Shown: positions 1-8,188 of the stretch, piece by piece | How positions within the stretch are numbered: position 1 is the first letter of the stretch | Layout of the letters: every line of letters starts with the position of its first letter | Source: Pseudomonadota bacterium | GTDB taxonomy: Bacteria > Desulfobacterota > Desulfovibrionia > Desulfovibrionales > Desulfovibrionaceae | Direction: 5' to 3' | NCBI GenBank assembly: GCA_023435825.1 | Contig: JAEZMB010000084.1 | Location: forward strand, 1-26,442 | Length of the DNA stretch: 26,442 bases | The notes under the pieces: model-generated | The model's input: only the letters and a program-made list of their open reading frames with translations | What the model was told of the DNA's origin: nothing | Database searches by the model: none | Translations under genes and position numbers: made by a program

Positions 1-121
1 AAAGGGGACTCCGGGCGGCGGCGCTTTTGCGTGCGGTCTGGACATTGGCCAAGGCAGGAGACAAAAGAGGTCTACGCCTTTTTGCCGTACACGACCCTAC
101 CCGATGAAGGAGTACGCGCCC

Positions 122-634
122 ATGACCAAGCTCTTCCTCGTCAAAGCCCTTTACAACCGCTGGGCCAATGCCCGCTTGGCCGCCGACATGGCCAAGCTTT
201 CGCCCGAGCAGTTGACGGCGACGTGCGCCGTCAATTTTGGTTCCATCCTGGCCATCGCCAACCATTTGCTCCTGGCCGACCGGCTGTGGCTCCATCGCTT
301 CACCGGCCAGGGCGAGCCGGTGGTCTCCGTCGACGCCGTGCCCTATGCGACGCTTGCCTCGCTCACCGCCGCGCGCCACGTGGAAGAGGACCGGGCCATC
401 GCCTTTGTCCAGAAGCTCGATCCCCAGCGCCTGGGATCGGTGCTGGCCTACCGCACCACCGACGGCACACCCATGACCTTGCCTCTGGCCCTGTGCATTG
501 ACCACTTCTTCAACCACCAGACCCACCACCGGGGGCAGATCCACGGCCTGCTCGGCAGCCACGGCATCAAGGCGGCCGACATCGACCTGCTGGGCTTCGA
601 GCGCGAGACCAGCGCCTACGCCAATTTGCTCTAG
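122..634 (+). CDS. DinB-family metal-dependent protein
   Basis: The product is 170 residues, the usual length for DinB/YfiT four-helix-bundle proteins, which bind a divalent metal through three histidines. Some act as thiol transferases and many are unassigned. The likely metal triad is visible: H48 in the NHLLLADRLW segment, then H132 and H136 in the NHQTHHRGQ motif, which is highly typical of the family. I chose the ATG at 122 because AAGGAG (107-112) sits nine bases upstream. An in-frame ATG at 104 would contain that ribosome binding site and lacks one of its own. There is no signal peptide, so the protein should be cytoplasmic. It stands alone on the plus strand, with no partner gene to indicate a substrate. 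Family assignment is secure; the reaction is unknown. Confidence 0.88.
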   Translation: MTKLFLVKALYNRWANARLAADMAKLSPEQLTATCAVNFGSILAIANHLLLADRLWLHRFTGQGEPVVSVDAVPYATLASLTAARHVEEDRAIAFVQKLDPQRLGSVLAYRTTDGTPMTLPLALCIDHFFNHQTHHRGQIHGLLGSHGIKAADIDLLGFERETSAYANLL

Positions 635-922
635 CGCCTTCCCCGTTTTTCAGGCGGGGTGTTCAAGGGGGCGCAGCCCCTTTGGCCGCCGGAGCAAACG
701 CCATCCAGACGGTCTCTTTGGCTTGCCAGCCGGCAGAAAGCCCACCCCCGTCTAAACCCCTTTAAACCTTTCTCCATTCGGGGGGTCCGGGGGCCTCAGG
801 CCCCGGCCGCCGGAGGCATCTTCCCTCTTTCTTTGTCCATTACTCCTCTACTCCTCCCTCTGACGCGCAATCGACGCGTTGTTGCCGCCTTGGTCACGTC
901 CGGGCGGGGTATTGGGACGGCC
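635..922. repeat. Intergenic spacer with two copies of a GC-rich palindromic element
   Basis: This 288-base spacer carries two related hairpin-plus-tail units. The first has GGGGC/GCCCC arms at 668-672 and 676-680, followed by GGCCGCCGGAGCA (684-696). The second has GGGGCC/GGCCCC arms at 790-795 and 799-804, followed by GGCCGCCGGAGGCA (805-818). Between them lies a pyrimidine-rich stretch (about 731-777). An open frame continues upstream of the LysE-like gene through this region, but its translation is low-complexity and I do not consider it coding. From memory, elements of this kind are scattered through Desulfovibrionaceae intergenic regions; that is recollection, not something shown here. 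A transcription-terminating role is possible, but there is no T-tract. Confidence 0.5.
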
Positions 923-1567
923 ATGTGGGCACTGTTTTTCCAGGGCGCGACCATTGGCGCGATCATCGCCATGCCGTTTGGGCCGGTGGGCATGTTGTGT
1001 CTGGGGCGGGCCATGACGCGGGGGTTGCGGGCCGGGCTGGCTTCGGGGTCGGGGGCGGCGGCGGCGGACGCCTTGTACGGAGCCGTGGCCGCCTATGGGC
1101 TGACGGCGGTGTCGGATTTTCTGTCCGCCCATGCCGTGTGGTGCCAGGGATTGGGCGGGCTGTTTCTGGTCGCCCTGGGGTGGCGGCTTTGGCGCTCGGC
1201 TCCGGCGGCGCGGCCCGAGGACCGGGCCGGGGGCGGTCATGTCCGGGCGTTTGTCTCGATGTTCGCGCTGACGTTGGCCAATCCCATGACCCTGGCCGGC
1301 TTTGCCGCCATTTTCGCCGGCTTCGGGCTGGGCCGGGCCGAGGCCGGGGCCGGTGACGCGGCGGCGGTGACGGCCGGTGTGTTTTGCGGCTCCATGGCCT
1401 GGTGGGTGGGGCTAGCCCTGGGCGGCAAGATGCTGCGGCGTCGATTGCTGGCCCATCTGACGGCCATCCGGAGGGTCTTTGGCGGGCTGGTGGCGGCTTT
1501 TGGGCTGTGGGCGCTGTGGTACGCGGCCACGCATCCGGCCGGCAGCCTTCCGGGCGCGCTGCCTTGA
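923..1567 (+). CDS. LysE/RhtB-family amino-acid exporter
   Basis: This is a 214-residue integral membrane protein of the LysE/RhtB translocator superfamily, which exports amino acids or related small metabolites using the proton gradient. Length and hydrophobic profile (about six membrane segments) fit. The N-terminal signature MPFGPVGMLCLGRA (17-30) followed by a GLRAGLASGSGAAAADALYG-type stretch (34-53) corresponds to the family's PGP...GxxaGl...GaalgD region. LTLANPMTLAGF (116-127) matches the second conserved half, where an Asn-Pro pair follows helix four. The start at ATG 923 begins directly with the first membrane segment. The ribosome binding site is weak (GGGACGG, 914-920). It is monocistronic and convergent with the histidine kinase. 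The substrate cannot be read from sequence. Confidence 0.85.
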   Translation: MWALFFQGATIGAIIAMPFGPVGMLCLGRAMTRGLRAGLASGSGAAAADALYGAVAAYGLTAVSDFLSAHAVWCQGLGGLFLVALGWRLWRSAPAARPEDRAGGGHVRAFVSMFALTLANPMTLAGFAAIFAGFGLGRAEAGAGDAAAVTAGVFCGSMAWWVGLALGGKMLRRRLLAHLTAIRRVFGGLVAAFGLWALWYAATHPAGSLPGALP

Positions 1568-1714
1568 GTCTTGGCGGGTGAGCGGCCCGTTTGCGGCGTG
1601 TTGCCCGCATGGCGGCCGACTTTATCGAGAGTCCGACTATGGCGGCCATGGCAACAATGGGCGCGGCGAGAGGGAACCGCCTCGGCGGTCATCGCCTGGC
1701 TTGTGGCGGGCGGG

Positions 1715-4700
1715 TCAGGGGCGCAGGGCGAGCCAAGTTTCCAGGGTGCTCACCAGGCGCGACTTGGGGATGGGCTTGACCTGGAAATCGTCGCAGCCGG
1801 CCTGGAAGCTGCGCAGGCGGTGTTCCTCGAAGGCGTGGGCGGTCAGGGCCACCACCGGGGTACGCGGCCGGCCGAGTTCCTTTTCCTGCCGGCGCAGGGC
1901 CTCGGTGGTCTGGTAGCCGTCCATGCCGGGCATTTCGACGTCCATGAGGATGACGTCGAAGGGCGCGTCGGCCAGGGCGGCCAGGGCGGCCTGGCCGCTG
2001 GGGGCCCAGGTGAGGCGGAAGGGCGTGTCTTCGAGCATGAGGCGCATGACTTCGGCGTTGGTGGCGCTGTCCTCGACGAGAAGCACCGTGCCGCCGCCGG
2101 AGCTCTGGACCGGGATGGCGGATTTCTGGGCGGCCTCGCGCGGCTGGGGGGCGGGACGCAGGGGCAGGATGAGACTGAAGGTGGAACCCTGGTCCGGAGC
2201 GCTTTCCACCGTGATACGCCCGCCCATGAGTTCCGCGAGCTTTTTGCAGATGGCCAGCCCCAGGCCCACGCCGCCGAACTGGCGGTTGGCCGAGGCGTTT
2301 ATCTGGGTGAAACGGTCGAAGATGACGGCCTGCTTGTCGACGGGGATGCCGATGCCGGTGTCGCGCACGGCCAGGCGCAGGCGCGGGCCGTCTTCGCGCA
2401 CGGGGATGGCGCCGACTTCCAGGGCGACATGGCCCTGCTGGGTGAATTTGATGGCGTTGCCCAGGAGGTTGACGAGGATCTGCCGGATGCGGTCCGGGCA
2501 GCAGAACAGGCGCGGCGGCAGGTCGCCGTGGACTTCCAGACGCAGTTCCAGGCCCTTGCGGGCGGCGTCGGGGCGCATCATGTCGGCAAGTTGGGTGGCC
2601 AGTTCGACGATGTCGCAGGATTTTTCCTCGATGACCATGCCGCCGGCCTCGATCTGGGACAGGTCGAGGATGTCGTTGAGCAGGCCGAGCAGGCTGGCTC
2701 CGGCCAGTTCGATGGACTTGACGGCATGGTTCTGGTCGCTGGTCAGCGAGGTGCCCGCGAGCACGTCGACCATGCCGAGGATGGTGTTCATGGGCGTGCG
2801 GATTTCGTGGCTCATGGTGGAGAGGAATTCGCTTTTGGCCCTGTTGGCGGACTCGGCGGCTTCCTTGGAGCGGCGCAGGGCCTGTTCCATGGCCTTGCGT
2901 TCGGTGATGTCCACGAGCACGGACAGGATGCAGGGCTCGCCGTAGGCGTGGTTGGCCACGGCGGAATACAGCACGGTGACGGTGGAGCCGTTTTTATGGC
3001 GCAGGTCGAGTTCCTTGCCAAAAATGGAGCCGGCCCGGGCCATTTCGGCCAGCAGCGCCTCGCGTTCCTCGCCCCGCCGCCACAGGCCGATTTCCTGGGC
3101 GGTGCGGCCGAGGACCTCGGATTTGACGTGGCCGAACATGCGGGCCCCGGTCTCGTTGACGTCCACGATGCGGCCGTCGCGCCGGGTGGTGATGGAGATG
3201 CCCACGGGGGTGAAGCGGAAGATCTTGGCGAGCTGGTCCTGGCTTTCGCGCAGGGCTTCCTCGTCGCGCTTGCGGCGGGTGACGTCGGTGTGGGTGCCGG
3301 CCATGCGGATGACCACGCCGCGTTCGTCCTTGAGGCTGGCTCCCCGGCCGAGAATCCAGCGGTAGGCGCCGTCCTTGTGGCGCATGCGGTATTCCACGGC
3401 GAAGTTGTCCACTTCGCCGTCGGCGCAGCGTTTGTTGGCGCGGATGACGTTTTCGGCGTCGTCGGGATGGATGCGCTTGGTCCATTCGTCGAGGAGGTTT
3501 TGCACCTCGTCGGGGTTGTAGCCGAGAATTTCGAGATATCTCGGAGAATAGTAGACGATGTTGGTGCGCAGGTCCCAGTCCCAGATGCCGTCGTTGGCTC
3601 CCCGGGCGACCAGGGTGTAGCGGGCTTCGCTGGCGCGCAGGGCCTCTTCGATGCGCTTGCGCTCGGTGATGTCGTTGCCGATGCACAGGATTTCGCTCAC
3701 CCCTCCCGTGGCGGCGCGAAGGCCCCGCAACGACCAGGCGATCCAGGCGAGTTCGCCGCTTTTGCGTCTGTGCTGGCGGGTCAGGGAAGCGGTGCTTTCC
3801 GGGGATTGGGCGATGGCGGCCAGGGTCTGCGGCCAGGGCGCGGCGCTGTCTTCGTCGTCGTCGGCTCCCGGGGCGTCAACCACGTCGATGAGGAGCCCGA
3901 TCTCCCGGCCGATCATCTCCTCCAGAGTAAAACCGAAGAATTCCAGGCCAAAGGCGTTGCAGAAGACGACCCTTCCCTGGTGGTCCAGGCGCAGGATGAC
4001 ACTGGCGGCGCTTTGGACGAGTTCGCGGTGGCGTTCCTCGCTTTGGCCAACGGCCACCAGAAGCTGGTCGAGGCGCGAGGACTGGCGGCGCACGGTGCGC
4101 CGCAGCACGGCGTTAATGGCCACGAGCACGGCCACGGCCGCCGCCACCAAGGCCAGGGCCCACAGGGCGTAGCGCATGGTGGCGGAGGGAAAAAGGGCCG
4201 AACCGCGCCATTTGCGGTCGATTTCCTCGTACTGTTCTGGGGTTATGCGGGCAAACCCGTCTTCCACGAGTTGGAGCAGGGCTTCGTCGCCCTTGCGCAC
4301 GGCCCGGTGGAACTCGCCCTGGTAGAGGTTGAAGGCCAGTCGGAAGTCGTTCTCCAGGCCGTACTTGTAGAGGTAGTAAAGGGCTGGGGGCTTGTCGACG
4401 CAAAAGACCTTGACCCGGGCGTCGCGGGCGGCCTGGACCACGCCTTCGTAGCCGTCGAAGGCGGCCAGGGGCAGGATGCCCCGGCTGGACAGGTAGTCCA
4501 CGCTGGCGTCGCCGCGTTTGACGCCCACGGTAAATCCCCGCAACGTGTCGAGGTCCTTGATGCCGCTTAAGTCCTTGTGGACGAAGATCGGCACTTCGAT
4601 GGTGACGTAGGGTTTGGAAAAACTGTAGATTTTATCCCGCTCGGGATTGCGGAACAGCGTGTCGATAACATCGGCGCGACCCTGGAGCATTTCATTCTGG

Positions 4701-4963
4701 GCATTGTTCCAGTCCATGGGACGCAATTTGACGGGAACGCCCGTCACTTTTTCCCACAGCCTCCAATAGTCGATGAGAATGCCCGTGGTTTCGCCCTCGG
4801 GCGTGGTGATGGTGTAGGGCGGATAGTCCTGGTCCAGGACCACGGTGATGGCTGTGGCCGGGGCCGGAGTGCCGGCCGAGGCGGCCAGGGACACCCGGTT
4901 GGCAGGCGACAGCAGCAGGGCGCACAGCAACACCAGGAGCGCCGGCAGGCCCAAGCGGGACAT
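1715..4963 (-). CDS. Hybrid sensor histidine kinase with periplasmic solute-binding domain and three PAS domains
   Basis: The product is a 1082-residue membrane hybrid kinase. In order: signal peptide (about 1-29); one periplasmic bacterial solute-binding family 3 domain (about 38-255, opening with TVVLDQDYPPYT); a membrane helix (about 264-288); PAS (about 310-435), PAS/PAC (about 445-565, with the WDWD and HPDD hallmarks) and a third PAS (about 575-690); HisKA with phosphoacceptor H719 in STMSHEIRTP; HATPase with N-box NLLGNAIKF, DTGIGIP and GGVGLGLAI; and a C-terminal receiver (about 957-1082) with E964, D965, phosphoacceptor D1008 and K1063. It should sense an amino-acid-like ligand in the periplasm and relay phosphate from H719 to D1008. 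No HPt domain is fused, so an HPt partner must be encoded elsewhere. The ATG at 4963 was chosen because it begins the signal peptide; the frame is open 60 codons further up, but that extension is uncharacteristic. No clear ribosome binding site was seen. Confidence 0.93.
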   Translation of the reverse strand: MSRLGLPALLVLLCALLLSPANRVSLAASAGTPAPATAITVVLDQDYPPYTITTPEGETTGILIDYWRLWEKVTGVPVKLRPMDWNNAQNEMLQGRADVIDTLFRNPERDKIYSFSKPYVTIEVPIFVHKDLSGIKDLDTLRGFTVGVKRGDASVDYLSSRGILPLAAFDGYEGVVQAARDARVKVFCVDKPPALYYLYKYGLENDFRLAFNLYQGEFHRAVRKGDEALLQLVEDGFARITPEQYEEIDRKWRGSALFPSATMRYALWALALVAAAVAVLVAINAVLRRTVRRQSSRLDQLLVAVGQSEERHRELVQSAASVILRLDHQGRVVFCNAFGLEFFGFTLEEMIGREIGLLIDVVDAPGADDDEDSAAPWPQTLAAIAQSPESTASLTRQHRRKSGELAWIAWSLRGLRAATGGVSEILCIGNDITERKRIEEALRASEARYTLVARGANDGIWDWDLRTNIVYYSPRYLEILGYNPDEVQNLLDEWTKRIHPDDAENVIRANKRCADGEVDNFAVEYRMRHKDGAYRWILGRGASLKDERGVVIRMAGTHTDVTRRKRDEEALRESQDQLAKIFRFTPVGISITTRRDGRIVDVNETGARMFGHVKSEVLGRTAQEIGLWRRGEEREALLAEMARAGSIFGKELDLRHKNGSTVTVLYSAVANHAYGEPCILSVLVDITERKAMEQALRRSKEAAESANRAKSEFLSTMSHEIRTPMNTILGMVDVLAGTSLTSDQNHAVKSIELAGASLLGLLNDILDLSQIEAGGMVIEEKSCDIVELATQLADMMRPDAARKGLELRLEVHGDLPPRLFCCPDRIRQILVNLLGNAIKFTQQGHVALEVGAIPVREDGPRLRLAVRDTGIGIPVDKQAVIFDRFTQINASANRQFGGVGLGLAICKKLAELMGGRITVESAPDQGSTFSLILPLRPAPQPREAAQKSAIPVQSSGGGTVLLVEDSATNAEVMRLMLEDTPFRLTWAPSGQAALAALADAPFDVILMDVEMPGMDGYQTTEALRRQEKELGRPRTPVVALTAHAFEEHRLRSFQAGCDDFQVKPIPKSRLVSTLETWLALRP

Positions 4964-5277
4964 GGCCGTGTCGCGTGCGGAGGGCAGGGACTTTGTCACG
5001 GGCGTACCGCCAGGAACCGTTTGCCTGCTGTTGGGGCGGACCAATGGTCCAAAGCGGCTCGCCGGGGCGAGAACATGAGTGCGCTTTTGTTTTGCATTGC
5101 TGGCGGTGTCGCTTTCGATCACTCCACTTCCAGCATAGGACAAAGCGTGCGTGGCAGCAATGGGGGGAAGGCTTGTCCTGGCAAGATTTCCGCAGGGCTG
5201 GCTGCGGGCGGGTCCGCTTCGGACAGCGGGTTCTCTTTTTTGGGGTTGGCCGTGTCCGGCAGCTGGCCCGGCGTTTT
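4964..5277. other. Spacer upstream of the histidine kinase, no gene recognised
   Basis: These 314 bases separate the PNPOx-like gene from the kinase gene on the same strand. No convincing reading frame or tRNA is present. The only structure I noticed is a perfect short inverted repeat, GGACCA-A-TGGTCC (5038-5050), about 75 bases upstream of the kinase start. It is the size of an operator half-site pair, but nothing identifies a regulator. A convincing -10/-35 pair was not found. Confidence 0.4.
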
Positions 5278-5787
5278 TCAGTTGCCCGTTTCCCGTTCGG
5301 GCGGCCCCAGAGGGCGGCCGTCCTGCAGGCGCAGCACAAAGCGCGTGCCGAAGCCTTGGCGGTTGTCGGTCAGGCGCACGGTCTCGGGGATGAAGGCATG
5401 GGGCCGCACGCGGGCCATCTTGGCGGCGGTTTCGCCGGGGGCCTGCAGCAAGGCCTGGGCAAAAGGAAATTTAGCGCAGTAGACGGCTGCGGCCCGGGCC
5501 ATGGCCACAATCCCCTCGACAGGTTCGACCCGGCCTTCCAGTTGCAGGCCGTGGATGTCGCGCCAGGAGGCGACCACCGGGTGGATGGTCGCGGCGCAGG
5601 CCGGGTTGGCGGCCAGGTTGCGGCAATGGCGGCTGGCCGGGGACGAGAAAAAGACGAGTTTCCAACCATCGGCAACGAAATAGACATCGCTGGCCCAGGG
5701 GCGGCCGCCTGCGCAGGTGGCCAGGGTCATGGCCGCCACGTCATCGAAAAGCGCCCGGACGGCGGCCTCGAAGGCTTCCGGGGTCAC
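5278..5787 (-). CDS. Pyridoxamine 5'-phosphate oxidase-like (split-barrel) flavoprotein
   Basis: This 169-residue protein looks like the PNPOx-like FMN-binding split barrel family. The N-terminal part (about 15-70: AAMTLATC, then RPWASDVYFVADG, LVFFSSPASRHCRNL, NPACAATIHP) follows the usual pattern of strand one, an active-site-side strand, then the S-x-x-S/K-H-x-x-N-L segment that contacts flavin phosphate. Real pyridoxamine oxidases are longer (over 200 residues) and carry a C-terminal signature that I do not see, so a heme-utilisation, F420 or flavin-reductase type relative is equally possible. The GTG start (5787-5785) overlaps the TGA of ubiX1 (5786-5784), so translation is coupled to ubiX1. 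It is the last gene of the ubiD/ubiX cluster. A role in supplying or binding reduced FMN for UbiX is inference only. Confidence 0.75.
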   Translation of the reverse strand: MTPEAFEAAVRALFDDVAAMTLATCAGGRPWASDVYFVADGWKLVFFSSPASRHCRNLAANPACAATIHPVVASWRDIHGLQLEGRVEPVEGIVAMARAAAVYCAKFPFAQALLQAPGETAAKMARVRPHAFIPETVRLTDNRQGFGTRFVLRLQDGRPLGPPERETGN

Positions 5788-6347
5788 CGCCCGCCCCAGC
5801 GCCGGAAGAGTTCATGGGGGATGGCGAATTGGTCGAGGATCTTGCCCACGGTCTGGTCCACCACGTCCATGATGGTCTGCGGGGCGTGGTAGAACGACGG
5901 CATGGGCGGCAGGATGACCGCCCCCATCTCGGCCAGGGCGGCCATGTGGCGCAGATGCCCCAGGTGCAGGGGCGTCTCGCGGGGCACGAGGACGAGCTTG
6001 CGGCGCTCCTTGAGCGTCACGTCGGCGGCCCGCGTGAGCAGGTTGTCGTTTAAGGACAGGGCGATCTGGGCCAGGCTTTTCATGGAGCAGGGGGCCACGA
6101 CCATGCCGTGGGCGGCAAAGGAGCCGCTGGACACGGCGGCGGCCAGATCGGCCGGATCGTGGCTGAAGCTCGCCAGGCCGGCCACGTCGGCCGGGGTCTT
6201 GTCCGTTTCCAGGGACAGGGTGACGGCCGCGCCGGGCGAGAGGATGAGATGGGTCTCCACCTCCGCCACGCCGCCCAGGACTTCGAGCAGGCGGATGCCG
6301 TAAATAACGCCGCTAGCCCCGGAAATGCCGATGATGATGCGTTTCAT
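5784..6347 (-). CDS. ubiX: UbiX-type flavin prenyltransferase (copy 1)
   Basis: The product is 187 residues, the standard UbiX size. UbiX joins a dimethylallyl group to reduced FMN to make prenylated FMN, the cofactor of UbiD decarboxylases. The N-terminal IGISGASGVIYGIRLLEVL (7-25) is the flavodoxin-like FMN-binding loop with the GASG motif. VVAPCSMKSLA (83-93) holds the conserved Ser/Met/Lys cluster, and LVPRETPLH (120-128) carries the Arg-Glu pair of the prenyl-donor site. Start at ATG 6347; GTAAAGAAC upstream is a weak ribosome site. Its stop overlaps the PNPOx-like start, and it lies 167 bases after the ubiD at 6515. Residues 81-184 differ from the second ubiX at only five positions, whereas residues 1-80 have diverged much more. 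Confidence 0.95.
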   Translation of the reverse strand: MKRIIIGISGASGVIYGIRLLEVLGGVAEVETHLILSPGAAVTLSLETDKTPADVAGLASFSHDPADLAAAVSSGSFAAHGMVVAPCSMKSLAQIALSLNDNLLTRAADVTLKERRKLVLVPRETPLHLGHLRHMAALAEMGAVILPPMPSFYHAPQTIMDVVDQTVGKILDQFAIPHELFRRWGGR

Positions 6348-6514
6348 GGCTTGTTCTTTACGGGGCGCGGGCCGGATGCACAAGCTTGGGCGCTGGCGTG
6401 CCATGGGCCGCCGGGCGGTATGTCGCGGCGGCGGGCCGCTCTCCGGCCGTGACAGGCGGTCTGGAGGACGGCCCGGCTTGACGGTGCGCCGCGTTTGGGC
6501 CCGGACGGGCAGGG

Positions 6515-8119
6515 CTATTTCCCGTCGTTGCCCTTTTCGTAGACGAAACAGGCGTCGGCAAAGGTGTAGGGATAGTCCGGCCGGCGGTCGGCCACCCGGC
6601 CGAGTTTGGGGCGCAGGTTGCCGAAGGCCCGGTAGATAAGCGGATAGGGCTGGCCGTGGAAGTGTTTGAGGATGTCGCGCCACATGCGTGGCGCTTCCTT
6701 GATAAAGGCGGCCATGGCCTCGGTGAGCGCCTCCTCGGTCAGGGGCGCGACCGGGCCGGGGTCGCCCAAGGGGTCGGTCACGGCGCATTTTTCGAAACTG
6801 AACAGGTCGATGTTGCCGACGATGGGGATGGTGCAGTCGAATCCCGCCTTGGGCGTATGCACCGGCGGATGGTTGGTCTGGGCCAGGGGGTCCAGCGGCA
6901 GGATGTTGAGGTCCGGGATGATGACCGTGTCCACTTGCGGATTGTAGCGCCAAGCTTGGGCCCATTTGACCTGGTCGTCGTCGAAGATGTCGATGTCCTC
7001 GTCAAAGACGTAGGCCAGCTTGGGAAACCACTGGCGCGAGCAGGTGAGCATGAGCCCGAGCGTCTGCTTGGCGTCGCCGCCGCCGCGCACCTTGATGCGG
7101 GCGTAGACGATGTTGTGGCTGCCGCCGTAGGGCGCGTGGACGTCGAGGACCTGGATGCCGGCGTTGACCAGGGCCGTATAAATGTCGGCCTCGATGGTGG
7201 GGTCGAAGATCATAAGGTCGGTGCGGCCGGGATGCAGGCCGCCGATGGTGGCGTACTGGTAGATGCCGCTCTTGCGGTAGGTGATGCAGTCCACCACGAA
7301 GCGGCAGTTGGCCGGCAGGCCCGAGCCGTAGGTGCCGGTGTATTCGCCGTAGGGGCCTTCATCGTAGACCCAGCCCTCGGACGTCATCATGCGGCCCTCG
7401 ATGACGATCTCGGCGTTGGCCGGCACGGTAAGGTCGTTGGTCTCGCAGCGCACCACCTTGGCCGGCTCCCCGTAAAAGCCGCCGAGGACATCCCAGTCGT
7501 CGACGCTCGGGAACGAGTACATGGAGGCGATCTTATCCAGGGTCGGCCCGCCGATGACCACGGCCACGGGCATGTCCTGGCCGCGCGCCTGGTACTTCTT
7601 GGCCAGGATGCGGCCGTTGTGGGAATCGTTGCGCATGTCCACGTTGGTTTCGTTTTTGGATCGGTACATGAACCGGTAGATGCCCCAGTTGATGAGTCCC
7701 GTGTCCGGGTCGCGCGACACCACGTTGGTGTCCTGAATAAAGGCGTGGCCGTCGTAGGGGTGGTAGAGAAAGAGCGGAAACCGGGTGATGTCCACGTCGT
7801 CGCCCTTTAAAATGACTTCCTTGCAGGGCGCTGTGTCCACGATGACCGGTTTTTCCCGGCGGATAGTCAGGCCGGCGATGGTCTGGCCGAGCTTTCGCGG
7901 GTCGCACTGCATGGCGTGGGCGTACTGCTCGCGGGTGCAGTAGGCCCCGGCCAGGAACTGGAACTCGCAGTCCTTGACCTTTTCCACCAGCACGGCCTTG
8001 TCCGGGTGGGCTTCCATGATGGCGGGCAGCTCGTCCACCCGCTTCTCGTCGGGGACGCGGACAAGCTGGCCGATGGACTCCAGTTCGGCGACAAAAGACG
8101 CGAGATCCTGCTGGGGCAT
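6515..8119 (-). CDS. UbiD-family (de)carboxylase (a)
   Basis: This 534-residue protein belongs to the UbiD family of prenylated-FMN and Mn2+-dependent reversible decarboxylases of aromatic or alpha,beta-unsaturated acids. Seen in it: an N-terminal helical segment (MPQQDLASFVAEL), the metal/prFMN-phosphate motif N144-WGIY-R149 (family pattern NxGxYR), a central IEGRMM strand, and the active-site GPYGEYTG at 255-262 with catalytic-type E259. ATG 8119 is preferred over the in-frame ATG at 8131 because GGAGG lies five bases before 8119. It sits between two ubiX genes, 69 bases after ubiX2, which fits cofactor supply. It is clearly a different subfamily from the two UbiD proteins upstream, lacking their C-terminal GYSLGDW segment. 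The substrate is not readable; phenolic-acid decarboxylation, or carboxylation in an anaerobe, are both possible. The symbol is left blank because the ubiquinone-pathway role is not implied. Confidence 0.92.
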   Translation of the reverse strand: MPQQDLASFVAELESIGQLVRVPDEKRVDELPAIMEAHPDKAVLVEKVKDCEFQFLAGAYCTREQYAHAMQCDPRKLGQTIAGLTIRREKPVIVDTAPCKEVILKGDDVDITRFPLFLYHPYDGHAFIQDTNVVSRDPDTGLINWGIYRFMYRSKNETNVDMRNDSHNGRILAKKYQARGQDMPVAVVIGGPTLDKIASMYSFPSVDDWDVLGGFYGEPAKVVRCETNDLTVPANAEIVIEGRMMTSEGWVYDEGPYGEYTGTYGSGLPANCRFVVDCITYRKSGIYQYATIGGLHPGRTDLMIFDPTIEADIYTALVNAGIQVLDVHAPYGGSHNIVYARIKVRGGGDAKQTLGLMLTCSRQWFPKLAYVFDEDIDIFDDDQVKWAQAWRYNPQVDTVIIPDLNILPLDPLAQTNHPPVHTPKAGFDCTIPIVGNIDLFSFEKCAVTDPLGDPGPVAPLTEEALTEAMAAFIKEAPRMWRDILKHFHGQPYPLIYRAFGNLRPKLGRVADRRPDYPYTFADACFVYEKGNDGK

Positions 8120-8188
8120 GGCGGCCTCCATGGCGCGGCCGCGCCGCCGGGCGAGGACGGCGCGGGAAAAGGTGGCGACGTTGGGACC

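Noticed and set aside
1571..4570. A 999-codon open frame on the plus strand opposite the hybrid kinase
   Set aside because: It is the antisense shadow of a GC-rich gene: the minus-strand frame has complete SBP, PAS, HisKA, HATPase and REC motifs, and the plus frame is Gly/Ala/Val/His-rich with no recognisable domain.
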